From: Shewanella hanedai
GTDB taxonomy: Bacteria > Pseudomonadota > Gammaproteobacteria > Enterobacterales > Shewanellaceae
NCBI RefSeq assembly: GCF_007197645.1
Contig: NZ_VKGK01000044.1
Coordinates: forward strand, 1-42,037
Direction of reading: 5' to 3'
Length of the DNA: 42,037 nt
Of this stretch, positions 24,268 through 32,887 are shown one piece after another (positions within the stretch are counted from its first letter, which is position 1; every line of letters starts with the position of its first letter). The notes under the pieces were generated by a model that was not told where the DNA came from, did no database searches, and worked only from the letters and a program-made list of their open reading frames with translations. The translations under genes were made by a program, and so were the position numbers.

Positions 24268-25674
24268 TTAAGCCCCAACGATCCCTAGTGGCTTACCTGT
24301 CTTCCAGGCGCCGCGGGTAAAATCAGGGAAAGTGACAGAGTTGCTTCGGTTATTGACGGACTCTTCGCTTAAAATATTGACCACAGACCAAGCTGCTCCA
24401 TCATATACATCTTGATCTAATGCTTCACCATTGCGTAAGCAGTAAACCATGCGCCATAACATTAAAAAGTCCATGCCACCATGACCGCCATTTCTCTCCG
24501 CTTCTTGGCCCATCTGCTGCCAAAGCGGATGATCATATTTGTCGTACCATCTCGTCATGTCCATGTCCCAGCGATGGAAGCTTTCAGCACTGGCTTGCTC
24601 ACCTTGGTTAAAGGGTGATTGTTCTAAGGCTATTCTATTGGGAAAGCCTGCAAACACGCCGTTTGTTCCTTGAATTAAGTTATGGCGGCTGTAGGGTCTA
24701 GGTGTCGTCGTATCATGCTGAACCATGATAGTGCGACCTTTTACCGTTTTAATTAAACTGGTATTCATATCACCATTAACAAATTCAAGTTGATTACGTT
24801 CATGATCAGCCGGAAATTCACGTTGAGCATACAGTGCCCGCCCAAGCGCGGGAGAACTCATTGAGGTGAGGTAATCGAAACGATCGCCGCGATTGATGTT
24901 CATATACTGGGACACAGGACCTAAGCCGTGTGTCGGATATAAGTTACCGTTACGTTTAGTGTGCCAATGGGTGCGCCATGAGCCTGTTTTATGATCAAGC
25001 TCTTTCATCTGCCAACGCAGTTCGTGGATATAGGCAGCTTCACCGTGCAGCAGATCACCGAACACACCTTGGCGAACCATGTTTAATACCATCAGTTCAT
25101 CACGGCCGTAATTGACGTTTTCCATCATCATGCAATTTTTTTGAGTTCGCTCGGCAGTGTCGACGATTTGCCAGCACTCTTCGACACTCATGGCTAAAGG
25201 CACTTCAACGAAGGCATGCTTACCATTTTCCATGGTATCAATGCCCATCGGTGCATGCCATTCCCAAGGCGTTGAGATAATAACGATATCGATGTCATCA
25301 CGCTTAAGCATCTCTTGGTAGGCATGTTCACTGCCTGTATATGCGGTGGGTTTAGGTAAATCTTGCTCAACGACAAATTCGATTGCTCTGTCTAGTACCG
25401 TTTGATGCGTATCACAGATGGCCTTGATTTCGACGCCATCAAGGTGGCAGAAGTGCTTCACATGCCCATATCCACGTTGGCCGACACCGATAAAACCGAC
25501 TCTAACAATGTCTAACTTTGGAGATACCAGCCCCATGACACTTTTACCAAGATGAGGTTTTGGTGGCATTTTAACTGTTTTTGCTGATGTAGGGAGGGCT
25601 AAACCTGCAGTGACAAGACTGGCTGTTGTTATACCGGCAGCTTTTAAAAAAGTGCGGCGATTATAGTTTTTCAT
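24268..25674 (-). CDS. Tat-exported Gfo/Idh/MocA-family protein, GH109 type
   Basis: A 468-residue protein. It begins with a Tat signal peptide (NRRTFLKAAG, then a hydrophobic stretch to about residue 31), followed by an NAD-binding Rossmann fold with VGFIGVGQRGYGHV (about residues 60-73) and a Gfo/Idh C-terminal domain. Length and motifs, such as MMMENVNYGRDELMVLNMVR and THWHTKRNGNLYPTHGLGPV, match glycoside hydrolase family 109. Its known members are NAD-dependent alpha-N-acetylgalactosaminidases. An upstream in-frame start would add 17 residues. ATG 25674 has AGGAAG just before it and begins at the twin-arginine signal. It would fold in the cytoplasm with NAD and be exported to the periplasm. 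Confidence 0.9.
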   Translation of the reverse strand: MKNYNRRTFLKAAGITTASLVTAGLALPTSAKTVKMPPKPHLGKSVMGLVSPKLDIVRVGFIGVGQRGYGHVKHFCHLDGVEIKAICDTHQTVLDRAIEFVVEQDLPKPTAYTGSEHAYQEMLKRDDIDIVIISTPWEWHAPMGIDTMENGKHAFVEVPLAMSVEECWQIVDTAERTQKNCMMMENVNYGRDELMVLNMVRQGVFGDLLHGEAAYIHELRWQMKELDHKTGSWRTHWHTKRNGNLYPTHGLGPVSQYMNINRGDRFDYLTSMSSPALGRALYAQREFPADHERNQLEFVNGDMNTSLIKTVKGRTIMVQHDTTTPRPYSRHNLIQGTNGVFAGFPNRIALEQSPFNQGEQASAESFHRWDMDMTRWYDKYDHPLWQQMGQEAERNGGHGGMDFLMLWRMVYCLRNGEALDQDVYDGAAWSVVNILSEESVNNRSNSVTFPDFTRGAWKTGKPLGIVGA

Positions 25675-26002
25675 AGTCTTCCTAGGGAACAAGTAGTTGT
25701 TAATTTTGACTAATTTAATTAACAAAAATGATAATAGTTAGCTGCTTTATGATTATTATTTTACCAATATCAGTTATATCAAATTTTAGCACTTGAGTTT
25801 GAGCATTTTCTACTCATCCGATGGGTTAGGTCATTTGGTTTGTGTTATTCAAAATAATGCATATAAAGTGATTTAGTTCGCGGTTTTCTTTTACTTTTGC
25901 GATACACTTTATTACATTAAGTTTATTCAATTCTTTATTTTCCTATAAGACGTAAGCGTTACAAGTGATTAGCATTTGTGGCGTCAATGGGGTGAAACAA
26001 CA
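25675..26002. other. 328-bp divergent gap
   Basis: Very AT-rich sequence between the minus-strand GH109-like gene and the plus-strand hypothetical gene, presumably carrying both promoters. No RNA gene, clear operator or ORF was recognised. Confidence 0.4.
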
Positions 26003-26404
26003 ATGGTGTCAGCGACTGCAGTCAAATCGGAATCAAGTTTTAAAGTCCAGAATAGTGAATTACTCAAAGTGATTAAAATGTCAGTTGTCGAGAAAAGACA
26101 ACGCCTAGGTTGGCAGGCTAATGAGGCTGAAAAACGTGATATTGTCGGTCGTTGGGTTGATGAACGTAACGGTGTTGAAGATAAAATCACGCTCTATCGA
26201 GAAGACGATAAGATTTTTCTGGAAACCTGGTACAACGATGGATGTCACAGTTTAGATGAGGTTCAAACAACATCGACCACTGAAGGGTTAAAACTTGAGG
26301 ATATCGGTGGCAATATCTTTGGTGAGTATTTTCTTTTGTCGGATGGAAAAAACCTGCAGTTTTGTGATTCCTCCAGCTGTTTTTATACGGCTAAATCGGT
26401 TTAA
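26003..26404 (+). CDS. Hypothetical protein
   Basis: A 133-residue soluble protein that I do not recognise. It has no signal peptide or membrane helix. Residues ~25-60 are charged and helical in appearance (VVEKRQRLGWQ, then EKRDIVGRWVDERNG). The C-terminal half looks beta-rich (KITLYREDDKIFLETWY) and ends with two cysteines in CDSSSC. The GRW...ITLY...ETWY pattern recalls small lipocalin-like bacterial domains, which is only an impression. ATG 26003 with GGGGTG upstream is preferred over a TTG at 25976. Confidence 0.65.
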   Translation: MVSATAVKSESSFKVQNSELLKVIKMSVVEKRQRLGWQANEAEKRDIVGRWVDERNGVEDKITLYREDDKIFLETWYNDGCHSLDEVQTTSTTEGLKLEDIGGNIFGEYFLLSDGKNLQFCDSSSCFYTAKSV

Positions 26405-26410
26405 TAAAGT

Positions 26411-26449
26411 TAATCGCTAGAGTATTGATTTTAAACACTCTAGCGATTA
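26411..26449. terminator. Bidirectional hairpin between converging genes
   Basis: A perfect 13-bp stem TAATCGCTAGAGT / ACTCTAGCGATTA with a 13-nt loop fills the 53-bp space between the hypothetical gene and rluA, which converge. It has short AT-rich flanks on both sides and no long T-run. Confidence 0.7.
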
Positions 26450-26457
26450 CAGATTTA

Positions 26458-27117
26458 CTAATCAGTAAAAGGGTGTTTACTGGTAAAGGTTAAGCTTTTC
26501 CCTGAATAGGGATGAGTGATACTCAGTGACATCGCATGCAGACAAAGTCTGTGAGACGCTTCTATCAATTCCTCATCGCCATAAAAATCATCCCCTAAAA
26601 TAGGATGCCCTATTGCTAGCATATGCAATCTGAGTTGATGAGTTCGTCCCGTGACCGGATTTAGCTCAACTAAAGTGCTATTCTCTCGATGCTCTAGCAC
26701 TTTGAAATAGGTTTTAGATGGTTTGCCATCTTGCGCTATTTTTTGTAAAGGAGGGCGTTCACTATCGGCCTTCATGGCTAATTCAATGACCCCTTCCTCG
26801 GTTTTTAACTTTCCTTGTACCTCGGCAATATAGGTCTTTTTACTCAATCTATTTTGAAATTGTGTTTTTATATTTGATTCAGCTTTTTTATTGAGTGCAA
26901 ATACCATGATGCCGGAGGTGGCACAATCTAAACGATGAACCAAGATCGCTTCAGGGTAACGCTGCAATAAACGGGTTAATGCACAATCGAATGTATTTTC
27001 AGCCCGACCTGGATTTGAAAGCAAGCCCGAAGGTTTATTAATAACAATCATGTCTCGGTCTTGATATCGAATATCTAACCAAGGTATTGAGGGTGGGGTA
27101 TAAGTGAATATCTGCAT
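26458..27117 (-). CDS. rluA: Pseudouridine synthase RluA
   Basis: A 219-residue enzyme, the same length as I recall for E. coli RluA, with the catalytic motif HRLDCATSG (Asp64). Other family motifs seen are VINKPSGLLSNPGR (residues 25-38), NPVTGRTHQLRLHM and GHPILGDDFYG. RluA makes pseudouridine at 23S rRNA position 746 and tRNA position 32. There is no N-terminal S4 domain, as expected for RluA rather than RluC or RluD. It converges with the hypothetical gene to its left. Confidence 0.93.
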   Translation of the reverse strand: MQIFTYTPPSIPWLDIRYQDRDMIVINKPSGLLSNPGRAENTFDCALTRLLQRYPEAILVHRLDCATSGIMVFALNKKAESNIKTQFQNRLSKKTYIAEVQGKLKTEEGVIELAMKADSERPPLQKIAQDGKPSKTYFKVLEHRENSTLVELNPVTGRTHQLRLHMLAIGHPILGDDFYGDEELIEASHRLCLHAMSLSITHPYSGKSLTFTSKHPFTD

Positions 27118-27370
27118 GAGTTCTCCTGTTGCGAGGCGATACTAGCAAATATGAGTGTTGATTAATATCCATAATAACGTCCGTTTATCGGATATTTAAG
27201 CTGGAATAGGTGCGGGAAATCACACTTACTTCAGCTTTTATCTTTGAGGATCATTTTTTGTGAGTTTGCTATAAGCACTAAACGTAGTGAACTGGTATTT
27301 TCCATCGCAAATCTTAGCAAGACTGACTTCTGCTAATGCACCGACTCTGTTTATTATTTTGGAAAGCTTA

Positions 27371-29131
27371 ATGAATGTAAAACGCTTAGCTATCTGTATT
27401 TTGCTTGCTTCAGGCGCCATGTTATCGAGTGTTTCCCAACCCGCTTTTGCAGGTGGTGATCTTCCAGGGACCTCTTCATCTGCGGTTGCTCAGGGTCAAT
27501 TAGGGTTTGTGTATGTCGACCCTTATAAATTTAGCCCTTTGGTTGCCTTGATTGATCTGGGGGGGAAGCAGATCTCCGATGTGGCGGTTGTGGTCAAGGG
27601 GAAGGGCGATAAAGGGATCGATATCACTTATCAAGTGGGGCAGACTCAATTGAATACCCATGATGGTATTCCGATTTTTGGGCTTTACCCTGATACATTA
27701 AACACTGTCGATGTCGAATATACGCATGCTGGGAAGCATGTTGAGGAAACCTATAGGATCAGAACCAGTGCGTTACCTCAAATACACATAGATGGGCAGG
27801 ACCGCAGCCAATATGAGTATGAAGTTGTCACCGCAAAACAGGGGTTTGAAGACCGATTCTATCTGGTTGATGGTCAGGTCATTCCACCAAACGTGCGGGA
27901 TCACTGGGACTGGCATCCAACTCAAAATATCATCGACACCAATGGTGATGTGCGATGGCACATTGATGCCAGTGTTATTTATGACAGGCCAGGTGGCTCT
28001 ATGTCATTTAAGCAAACATCAGATGGCAAGTTGATATTTGGTCAGGGATTGATGTTTGAGCAACACCCAGGTTTTAATGCTGCTTATTACGCTAAATATG
28101 ACTTTATTGGTAAGCCAATATTAAAACGGGCTTTACCTCGTGGCTTCATTGGTTTTTCACACGAAATTACTGAAATGCCTAATGGCCACCTTTTGTTGCG
28201 CGTGGGCAAACGGGATTATGTAACACGAGACGGGCTTAAGGTTGATACGGTTAGAGACCATGTGATCGAGGTCGATGCCAATGGCGATGTCGTTAAGGTG
28301 TGGGATTTTAATCAAATATTAAATCCTTTGCGGGACATGGTACTTAAGTCGCTTGATATGGGAGCTGTGTGTCTTAATGTTGATGTGAGTCAAGCTGGGA
28401 AAACCAAGAGCGTAGGGCAGCTGGCTAATGAGCCCTTTGGTGATGTCGCAGGTGTGGGAACGGGCCGAAACTGGCTCCATATTAACTCTATTGGCTATGA
28501 CAGCAACGACGACAGCATCATCATCAGTAGCCGCCATCAATCAGCAGTGATAAAAGTCGGGCGGGATAACGAGGTTAAATGGATTTTAGGTACGCCAGCA
28601 GGTTGGGAAGGGGAGTTGGCGAGCAAAGTGTTAACTCCAGTAGATAAGCAAGGTTTAGCGCTCAGTTGCGATGACAGTGGCTGTGAAGGAGAGTTTGATT
28701 GGAGCTGGACTCAACACACTGCTTGGCCTGTTAACGAGCGCGGCACGGTGACGGTATTTGATAATGGTGATGGTCGTGGGCTCAAACAGCCTTTCTTTGC
28801 CAATGATAAATACTCTCGTGGGGTTGAATATCGAGTTGATATGAACAGGATGACAGTAGAGCAGGTTTGGGAGTATGGCAAAGCACGTGGTTATGAATGG
28901 TACAGTCCTATTACATCAATCACTCAGTGGCAAAGCGATCATCAAACCATGTTTATGGCATCCGCATCCGCAGGGTTGCTAGAAGGGGATAAAGCCCCAG
29001 AGCACTGGATAACGGAAGTCGACCCTGAGACGAACGAGGTAAAGGTGGAGATTAAGGTGAAAACCTTAACCAAACATGAGCCGGGTTATCGAAGCACTGT
29101 CGTGCATCCAGATAGAATGTTTAATCAATAG
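27371..29131 (+). CDS. Arylsulfate sulfotransferase (ASST)
   Basis: A 586-residue periplasmic enzyme with a signal peptide ending PAFA (about residue 28). It transfers sulfate from one phenol to another without PAPS. The catalytic layout of the E. coli enzyme is recognisable: a histidine in SHEIT, a histidine in WLHINS, an arginine 18 residues later in SSRHQ, and the sulfate-accepting histidine in QHTAW about 61 residues after that arginine. A nearby pair LSCDDSGCEG matches the disulfide beside the active site. ATG 27371 with GGAAAG upstream is chosen over a start at 27287 that would place 28 residues before the signal peptide. The DsbL/DsbI partners found beside some ASST genes are absent here. 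Confidence 0.92.
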   Translation: MNVKRLAICILLASGAMLSSVSQPAFAGGDLPGTSSSAVAQGQLGFVYVDPYKFSPLVALIDLGGKQISDVAVVVKGKGDKGIDITYQVGQTQLNTHDGIPIFGLYPDTLNTVDVEYTHAGKHVEETYRIRTSALPQIHIDGQDRSQYEYEVVTAKQGFEDRFYLVDGQVIPPNVRDHWDWHPTQNIIDTNGDVRWHIDASVIYDRPGGSMSFKQTSDGKLIFGQGLMFEQHPGFNAAYYAKYDFIGKPILKRALPRGFIGFSHEITEMPNGHLLLRVGKRDYVTRDGLKVDTVRDHVIEVDANGDVVKVWDFNQILNPLRDMVLKSLDMGAVCLNVDVSQAGKTKSVGQLANEPFGDVAGVGTGRNWLHINSIGYDSNDDSIIISSRHQSAVIKVGRDNEVKWILGTPAGWEGELASKVLTPVDKQGLALSCDDSGCEGEFDWSWTQHTAWPVNERGTVTVFDNGDGRGLKQPFFANDKYSRGVEYRVDMNRMTVEQVWEYGKARGYEWYSPITSITQWQSDHQTMFMASASAGLLEGDKAPEHWITEVDPETNEVKVEIKVKTLTKHEPGYRSTVVHPDRMFNQ

Positions 29132-29154
29132 AGATGGTATTCAGCTTGCTGTGA

Positions 29155-29191
29155 AATATGAACCTAGCCAATGGTTAGGCTCATATTTTAT
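29155..29191. terminator. Terminator between ASST and acpH
   Basis: The stem AATATGA-A-CCTA / TAGG-C-TCATATT has one mismatch and the loop GCCAATGGT, and is followed on the plus strand by TTATTC. It ends the sulfotransferase gene 24 bp after its stop and lies just beside the end of the converging acpH. Confidence 0.75.
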
Positions 29192-29194
29192 TCT

Positions 29195-29797
29195 TTATTC
29201 TACAGTGAGGTATTCTGCTGGTGTCTGTCTTGCCCAGATCCGGCTGTATGCCATCAGTTGAGGGTAAAAGGTTCTAAAGGCTATCTCTACTTCAATATCT
29301 AAGGTTTCGACGGCTTTCGTCGCTCCGTTAAATATCTCAGGTTTCGAAACTCTGTTAGCGACAGACTCAATGGTTTTATTGAGGCCTTGTCGATGTTGAT
29401 AGGCCGTCAGCCAATTCTCACTGCGGATTTTAGGTGCGATCTGCTGTAAAGCTTCTGGCAGTTGTTCGCACGCTTCTATTTGATCGTATGCGTAAGTTGA
29501 AAACACCTGCAAACTGTCGTTGTGATACTCATCCCAGTACTTGGCTAACATATGATCGAATGCGAGATCGATTAAGATGGGCGCCGCTCGTCTCAGTGAC
29601 GTTGGAAATTTAGTTAGCAGCTCTTTGGTTATTTCATGGCTATCGGTTAGCTGGTCTATCTGTCTGTGTAACCAAATCCCTTGTTGCAGATGCTTAGGAT
29701 GATCGGCAATATTTCCTTTAGCGAAATCTCCCGCTAAATTGGCCGCTAGGCTGGTATTACAGTTATCGGCTAGGTGAAGGTGTGCAAGAAAGTTCAT
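29195..29797 (-). CDS. acpH: ACP phosphodiesterase
   Basis: A 200-residue AcpH of normal length. It begins MNFLAHLHLA and has the metal-binding histidine/aspartate motifs LAGDFAKG (residues ~20-27), WLHRQIDQLTDSH (~42-54) and IDLAFDHMLAKYW (~76-88). It removes the 4'-phosphopantetheine group from acyl carrier protein. It is divergent from queA, the same arrangement as in E. coli. Confidence 0.93.
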   Translation of the reverse strand: MNFLAHLHLADNCNTSLAANLAGDFAKGNIADHPKHLQQGIWLHRQIDQLTDSHEITKELLTKFPTSLRRAAPILIDLAFDHMLAKYWDEYHNDSLQVFSTYAYDQIEACEQLPEALQQIAPKIRSENWLTAYQHRQGLNKTIESVANRVSKPEIFNGATKAVETLDIEVEIAFRTFYPQLMAYSRIWARQTPAEYLTVE

Positions 29798-30163
29798 AGC
29801 TGTTCTGTAGATGTTCTAAGTTGAAAACGCGAATTTCACGGTATCATGCGCGCAGATGCTAAGATAGGCCTGAATAGATTTAAATGCTGGCTTTGTTCTT
29901 TCTCAAGGATTGTCCCCTCAAGGTTATTTTCTTATCCAATATCACTTTATAAGTTCAAGGATGATGAGTTTGTCTCAAGAAAGGCGCTTAAGGTAAGTGT
30001 GTAGAGATTATCTTTCTTTCGAATAGCATCGTTATCGAAGGGGAAATGTCGATATAAAATCCAATAATGGCACTGAAGAGGATAAAACCGCTCACTGATT
30101 GTTGATCTTATGCTGCTCTGCCAATAAACTAGCGCCCGATTTATGTTAAAGCAGAGACTAACC
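29798..30163. other. 366-bp divergent gap between acpH and queA
   Basis: It presumably carries the acpH and queA promoters. I see AT-rich stretches and a TCGATATAAAATCC segment about 110 bp before queA, but no definite promoter, RNA gene or ORF. Confidence 0.4.
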
Positions 30164-31201
30164 ATGCGCGTTACCGATTTTTCTTTTGAACTTCCCGATG
30201 AGCTGATCGCTCGCTATCCTATGGCTGAACGAACGTCGTCTCGCTTACTCTCTTTAGAAGGTAACAGTGGCCAGTTAGGTGATCAACAGTTCACCGATAT
30301 TCTAGATATGGTTAACCCCGGTGATCTAATGGTGTTTAATAACACGCGCGTGATCCCAGCCCGACTCTTCGGTCAAAAAGAAACTGGCGGTAAGCTTGAA
30401 GTGCTTGTTGAGCGCATGCTTGACGATAAACGCATCTTGGCCCATGTCAGAAGCTCAAAGTCACCTAAAGTAGATTCAAAGATTTGTTTAGATGGCGGCT
30501 ACCAAATGACCATGCTTGCTCGTCATGACGCTCTGTTTGAACTTGAGCTTAACGATGACAAGAGCATTCTTGAAGTCTTAGAAGAGGTGGGTCATATGCC
30601 TCTTCCTCCTTATATCGACCGCCCCGATGAAGACGCAGATAAAGAACGTTATCAAACCGTTTATAACAACACGCCAGGTGCGGTTGCTGCACCAACGGCA
30701 GGGTTGCATTTTGATGATGAATTGCTACTGAAATTAAAAGAGAAAGGTGTTGATACTGCGTTTGTCACTTTGCATGTGGGCGCGGGAACTTTTCAGCCAG
30801 TTAAAGTCGATGACATCCTTGATCATAAGATGCATTCAGAGTGGGCAGAGGTTTCTCAAGAGGTTGTCGATAAAGTCGCCAATACTAAAGCTGCTGGTGG
30901 CAGAGTGATTGCTGTCGGTACTACATCTGTTCGCTCGTTAGAGAGTGCAGCTAGAGCAAGTGAAGCAGAGCTGCAAGCATTTTGCGGTGATACTGATATC
31001 TTTATCTACCCCGGTTATCAGTTTCAAGTAGTTGATGCCATGGTGACCAATTTCCACCTTCCTGAATCAACCTTGATCATGTTGCTGAGTGCTTTTGCTG
31101 GTTTTGATGAGGTAAAAAACGCCTATCAGCATGCGATTGCTCAAAAATACCGCTTCTTTAGCTATGGTGATGCCATGTTTGTGACTAAAAAAGCGAACTA
31201 A
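30164..31201 (+). CDS. queA: tRNA preQ1(34) S-adenosylmethionine ribosyltransferase-isomerase
   Basis: A 345-residue QueA. It begins MRVTDFSFELPDELIARYP and has LMVFNNTRVIPARLFG, PGAVAAPTAGLHFDDELLLK and VTNFHLPESTLIMLLSAFAG, all family hallmarks. It transfers the ribosyl part of SAM to preQ1 in tRNA to form epoxyqueuosine, the step after Tgt. ATG 30164 is chosen over a start at 30143 because it gives the known N-terminus. A terminator follows, so tgt probably has its own promoter. Confidence 0.95.
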   Translation: MRVTDFSFELPDELIARYPMAERTSSRLLSLEGNSGQLGDQQFTDILDMVNPGDLMVFNNTRVIPARLFGQKETGGKLEVLVERMLDDKRILAHVRSSKSPKVDSKICLDGGYQMTMLARHDALFELELNDDKSILEVLEEVGHMPLPPYIDRPDEDADKERYQTVYNNTPGAVAAPTAGLHFDDELLLKLKEKGVDTAFVTLHVGAGTFQPVKVDDILDHKMHSEWAEVSQEVVDKVANTKAAGGRVIAVGTTSVRSLESAARASEAELQAFCGDTDIFIYPGYQFQVVDAMVTNFHLPESTLIMLLSAFAGFDEVKNAYQHAIAQKYRFFSYGDAMFVTKKAN

Positions 31202-31220
31202 TACTGAAATTTGGTTTAAA

Positions 31221-31253
31221 ATACCCACCCACTTAAAGCGGTGGGTTTTTTTT
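31221..31253 (+). terminator. Rho-independent terminator after queA
   Basis: The stem ACCCACC / GGTGGGT has a 10-nt loop and a run of eight T, 20 bp after the queA stop. Confidence 0.88.
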
Positions 31254-31372
31254 AACTGCCTTTTTAGGATTAAGGGTTGATCCTCAATAGTTTGCCCTTA
31301 TCTCTTATGTTTACTTCGGCTCGGTATTAAATACGAGTTTATGTCAGACTGTTTTTCTGGCGAGGATATAAA

Positions 31373-32506
31373 ATGAAATTTGAATTAGATACAACTGATG
31401 GACGCGCACGTCGCGGACGTTTGATATTTGACCGTGGTACGGTCGAGACTCCTGCATTCATGCCTGTTGGTACTTACGGTACCGTGAAAGGGATGACGCC
31501 AGAAGAAGTGCGTGAAACCGGCGCCGATATCCTACTGGGTAATACTTTCCATTTATGGCTTCGCCCAGGCGAAGAGATCATGCGTAAGCATGGCGATCTG
31601 CATGACTTTATGAATTGGCAGCGTCCTATTCTTACCGATTCAGGCGGGTTTCAGGTATTCAGCTTAGGCGATATCCGTAAAATCACTGAAGCGGGTGTTC
31701 ATTTCCGTTCGCCGATCAATGGTGAGAAAATCTTCCTAGATCCTGAAAAATCTATCCAGATCCAAAACTCATTGGGCAGTGATGTGGTGATGATTTTTGA
31801 CGAATGTACGCCTTATCCTGCGACAGAAGATGAAGCGCGTAAATCAATGCAGATGTCATTGCGTTGGGCTCAACGTTCACGTGACGAGTTCGATAGACTT
31901 GAAAATCCAAACTCGCTGTTTGGTATTATTCAAGGTGGCGTGTATGAAGACCTGCGTGATGAAAGCCTTAACGGCTTAGTCAATATTGGTTTCGACGGTT
32001 ATGCCGTTGGCGGTTTGGCGGTAGGTGAGCCTAAAGAAGACATGCATCGTATTCTTGAGCATGTTTGCCCACAGATCCCAAATGACAAACCAAGATACTT
32101 GATGGGGGTTGGTAAGCCGGAAGATTTAGTTGAAGGCGTTCGACGTGGTGTTGACATGTTTGATTGTGTTATGCCAACTCGTAATGCTCGAAATGGTCAT
32201 CTGTTTACCAGTGAAGGTGTTATCAAGATACGTAATGCACGTCATCGTGATGATACAGCAACACTCGATGATAAGTGTGACTGTTATACCTGTAAGAACT
32301 ATTCACGGGCGTATTTGTACCACTTAGATCGTTGTAATGAAATTTTGGGTGCTCGTTTAAACACCATTCACAACCTTAGGTACTACCAAAGATTGATGGA
32401 AGGTTTGCGCGGCGCTATCGAGACAGGTACATTAGAGGCCTTTGTTGAGGAGTTCTATACCAGTCAAGGTCGCGAAGTCCCTGAAGTTCCAGAATTAATC
32501 GTTTAA
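31373..32506 (+). CDS. tgt: tRNA-guanine transglycosylase
   Basis: A 377-residue Tgt of standard length. It exchanges guanine 34 for preQ1 in the tRNAs that receive queuosine. Seen are DSGGFQVFSL (catalytic Asp89), the nucleophile region GVDMFDCVMPTRNARNGH and the zinc site CDCYTCKNYSRAYLYHL followed by a histidine. It is the first gene of the tgt-yajC-secD-secF cluster. Confidence 0.96.
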   Translation: MKFELDTTDGRARRGRLIFDRGTVETPAFMPVGTYGTVKGMTPEEVRETGADILLGNTFHLWLRPGEEIMRKHGDLHDFMNWQRPILTDSGGFQVFSLGDIRKITEAGVHFRSPINGEKIFLDPEKSIQIQNSLGSDVVMIFDECTPYPATEDEARKSMQMSLRWAQRSRDEFDRLENPNSLFGIIQGGVYEDLRDESLNGLVNIGFDGYAVGGLAVGEPKEDMHRILEHVCPQIPNDKPRYLMGVGKPEDLVEGVRRGVDMFDCVMPTRNARNGHLFTSEGVIKIRNARHRDDTATLDDKCDCYTCKNYSRAYLYHLDRCNEILGARLNTIHNLRYYQRLMEGLRGAIETGTLEAFVEEFYTSQGREVPEVPELIV

Positions 32507-32537
32507 TTTTTACACTTAAATATAAGAAGATAATACT

Positions 32538-32870
32538 ATGTTTATATCAAATGCTCACGCTGCCGACACGGCAGTTTCAGGCGCCGGTGGCACCATGGAA
32601 CTTGTTTTCATGCTGGTTATATTCGGCCTGATTTTTTACTTCATGATTTTCCGTCCACAATCTAAGCGTGTTAAAGAGCATAAAAGCTTAATGAGTTCAT
32701 TGAGCAAAGGTGATGAAGTCCTCACTAGTGGTGGTATTTTAGGTAAGATTGCAAAAATTAATGACGAAAACGACTATGTGTTATTGTCAATTAATGATGC
32801 AACAGAAATCACAATCAAGAAGGATTACATAGCGGCCGTATTGCCTAAAGGCTCTATTAAGTCACTTTAA
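32538..32870 (+). CDS. yajC: Preprotein translocase accessory subunit YajC
   Basis: A 110-residue protein with one N-terminal membrane helix (residues ~20-40, ELVFMLVIFGLIFYFMIF) followed by RPQSKRVKEHKSLM and the cytoplasmic domain with KGDEVLTSGGILGKI. It associates with SecDF in the inner membrane. It lies 31 bp after tgt and 17 bp before secD. Confidence 0.95.
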   Translation: MFISNAHAADTAVSGAGGTMELVFMLVIFGLIFYFMIFRPQSKRVKEHKSLMSSLSKGDEVLTSGGILGKIAKINDENDYVLLSINDATEITIKKDYIAAVLPKGSIKSL

Positions 32871-32887
32871 GCTAAGAGGGCGATGGT

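Noticed and set aside
24268..25674. Plain cytoplasmic dehydrogenase assignment for the Gfo/Idh protein
   Set aside because: The twin-arginine signal and the GH109-like segments favour an exported glycosidase-type member. A simple dehydrogenase role is less likely, though not excluded.
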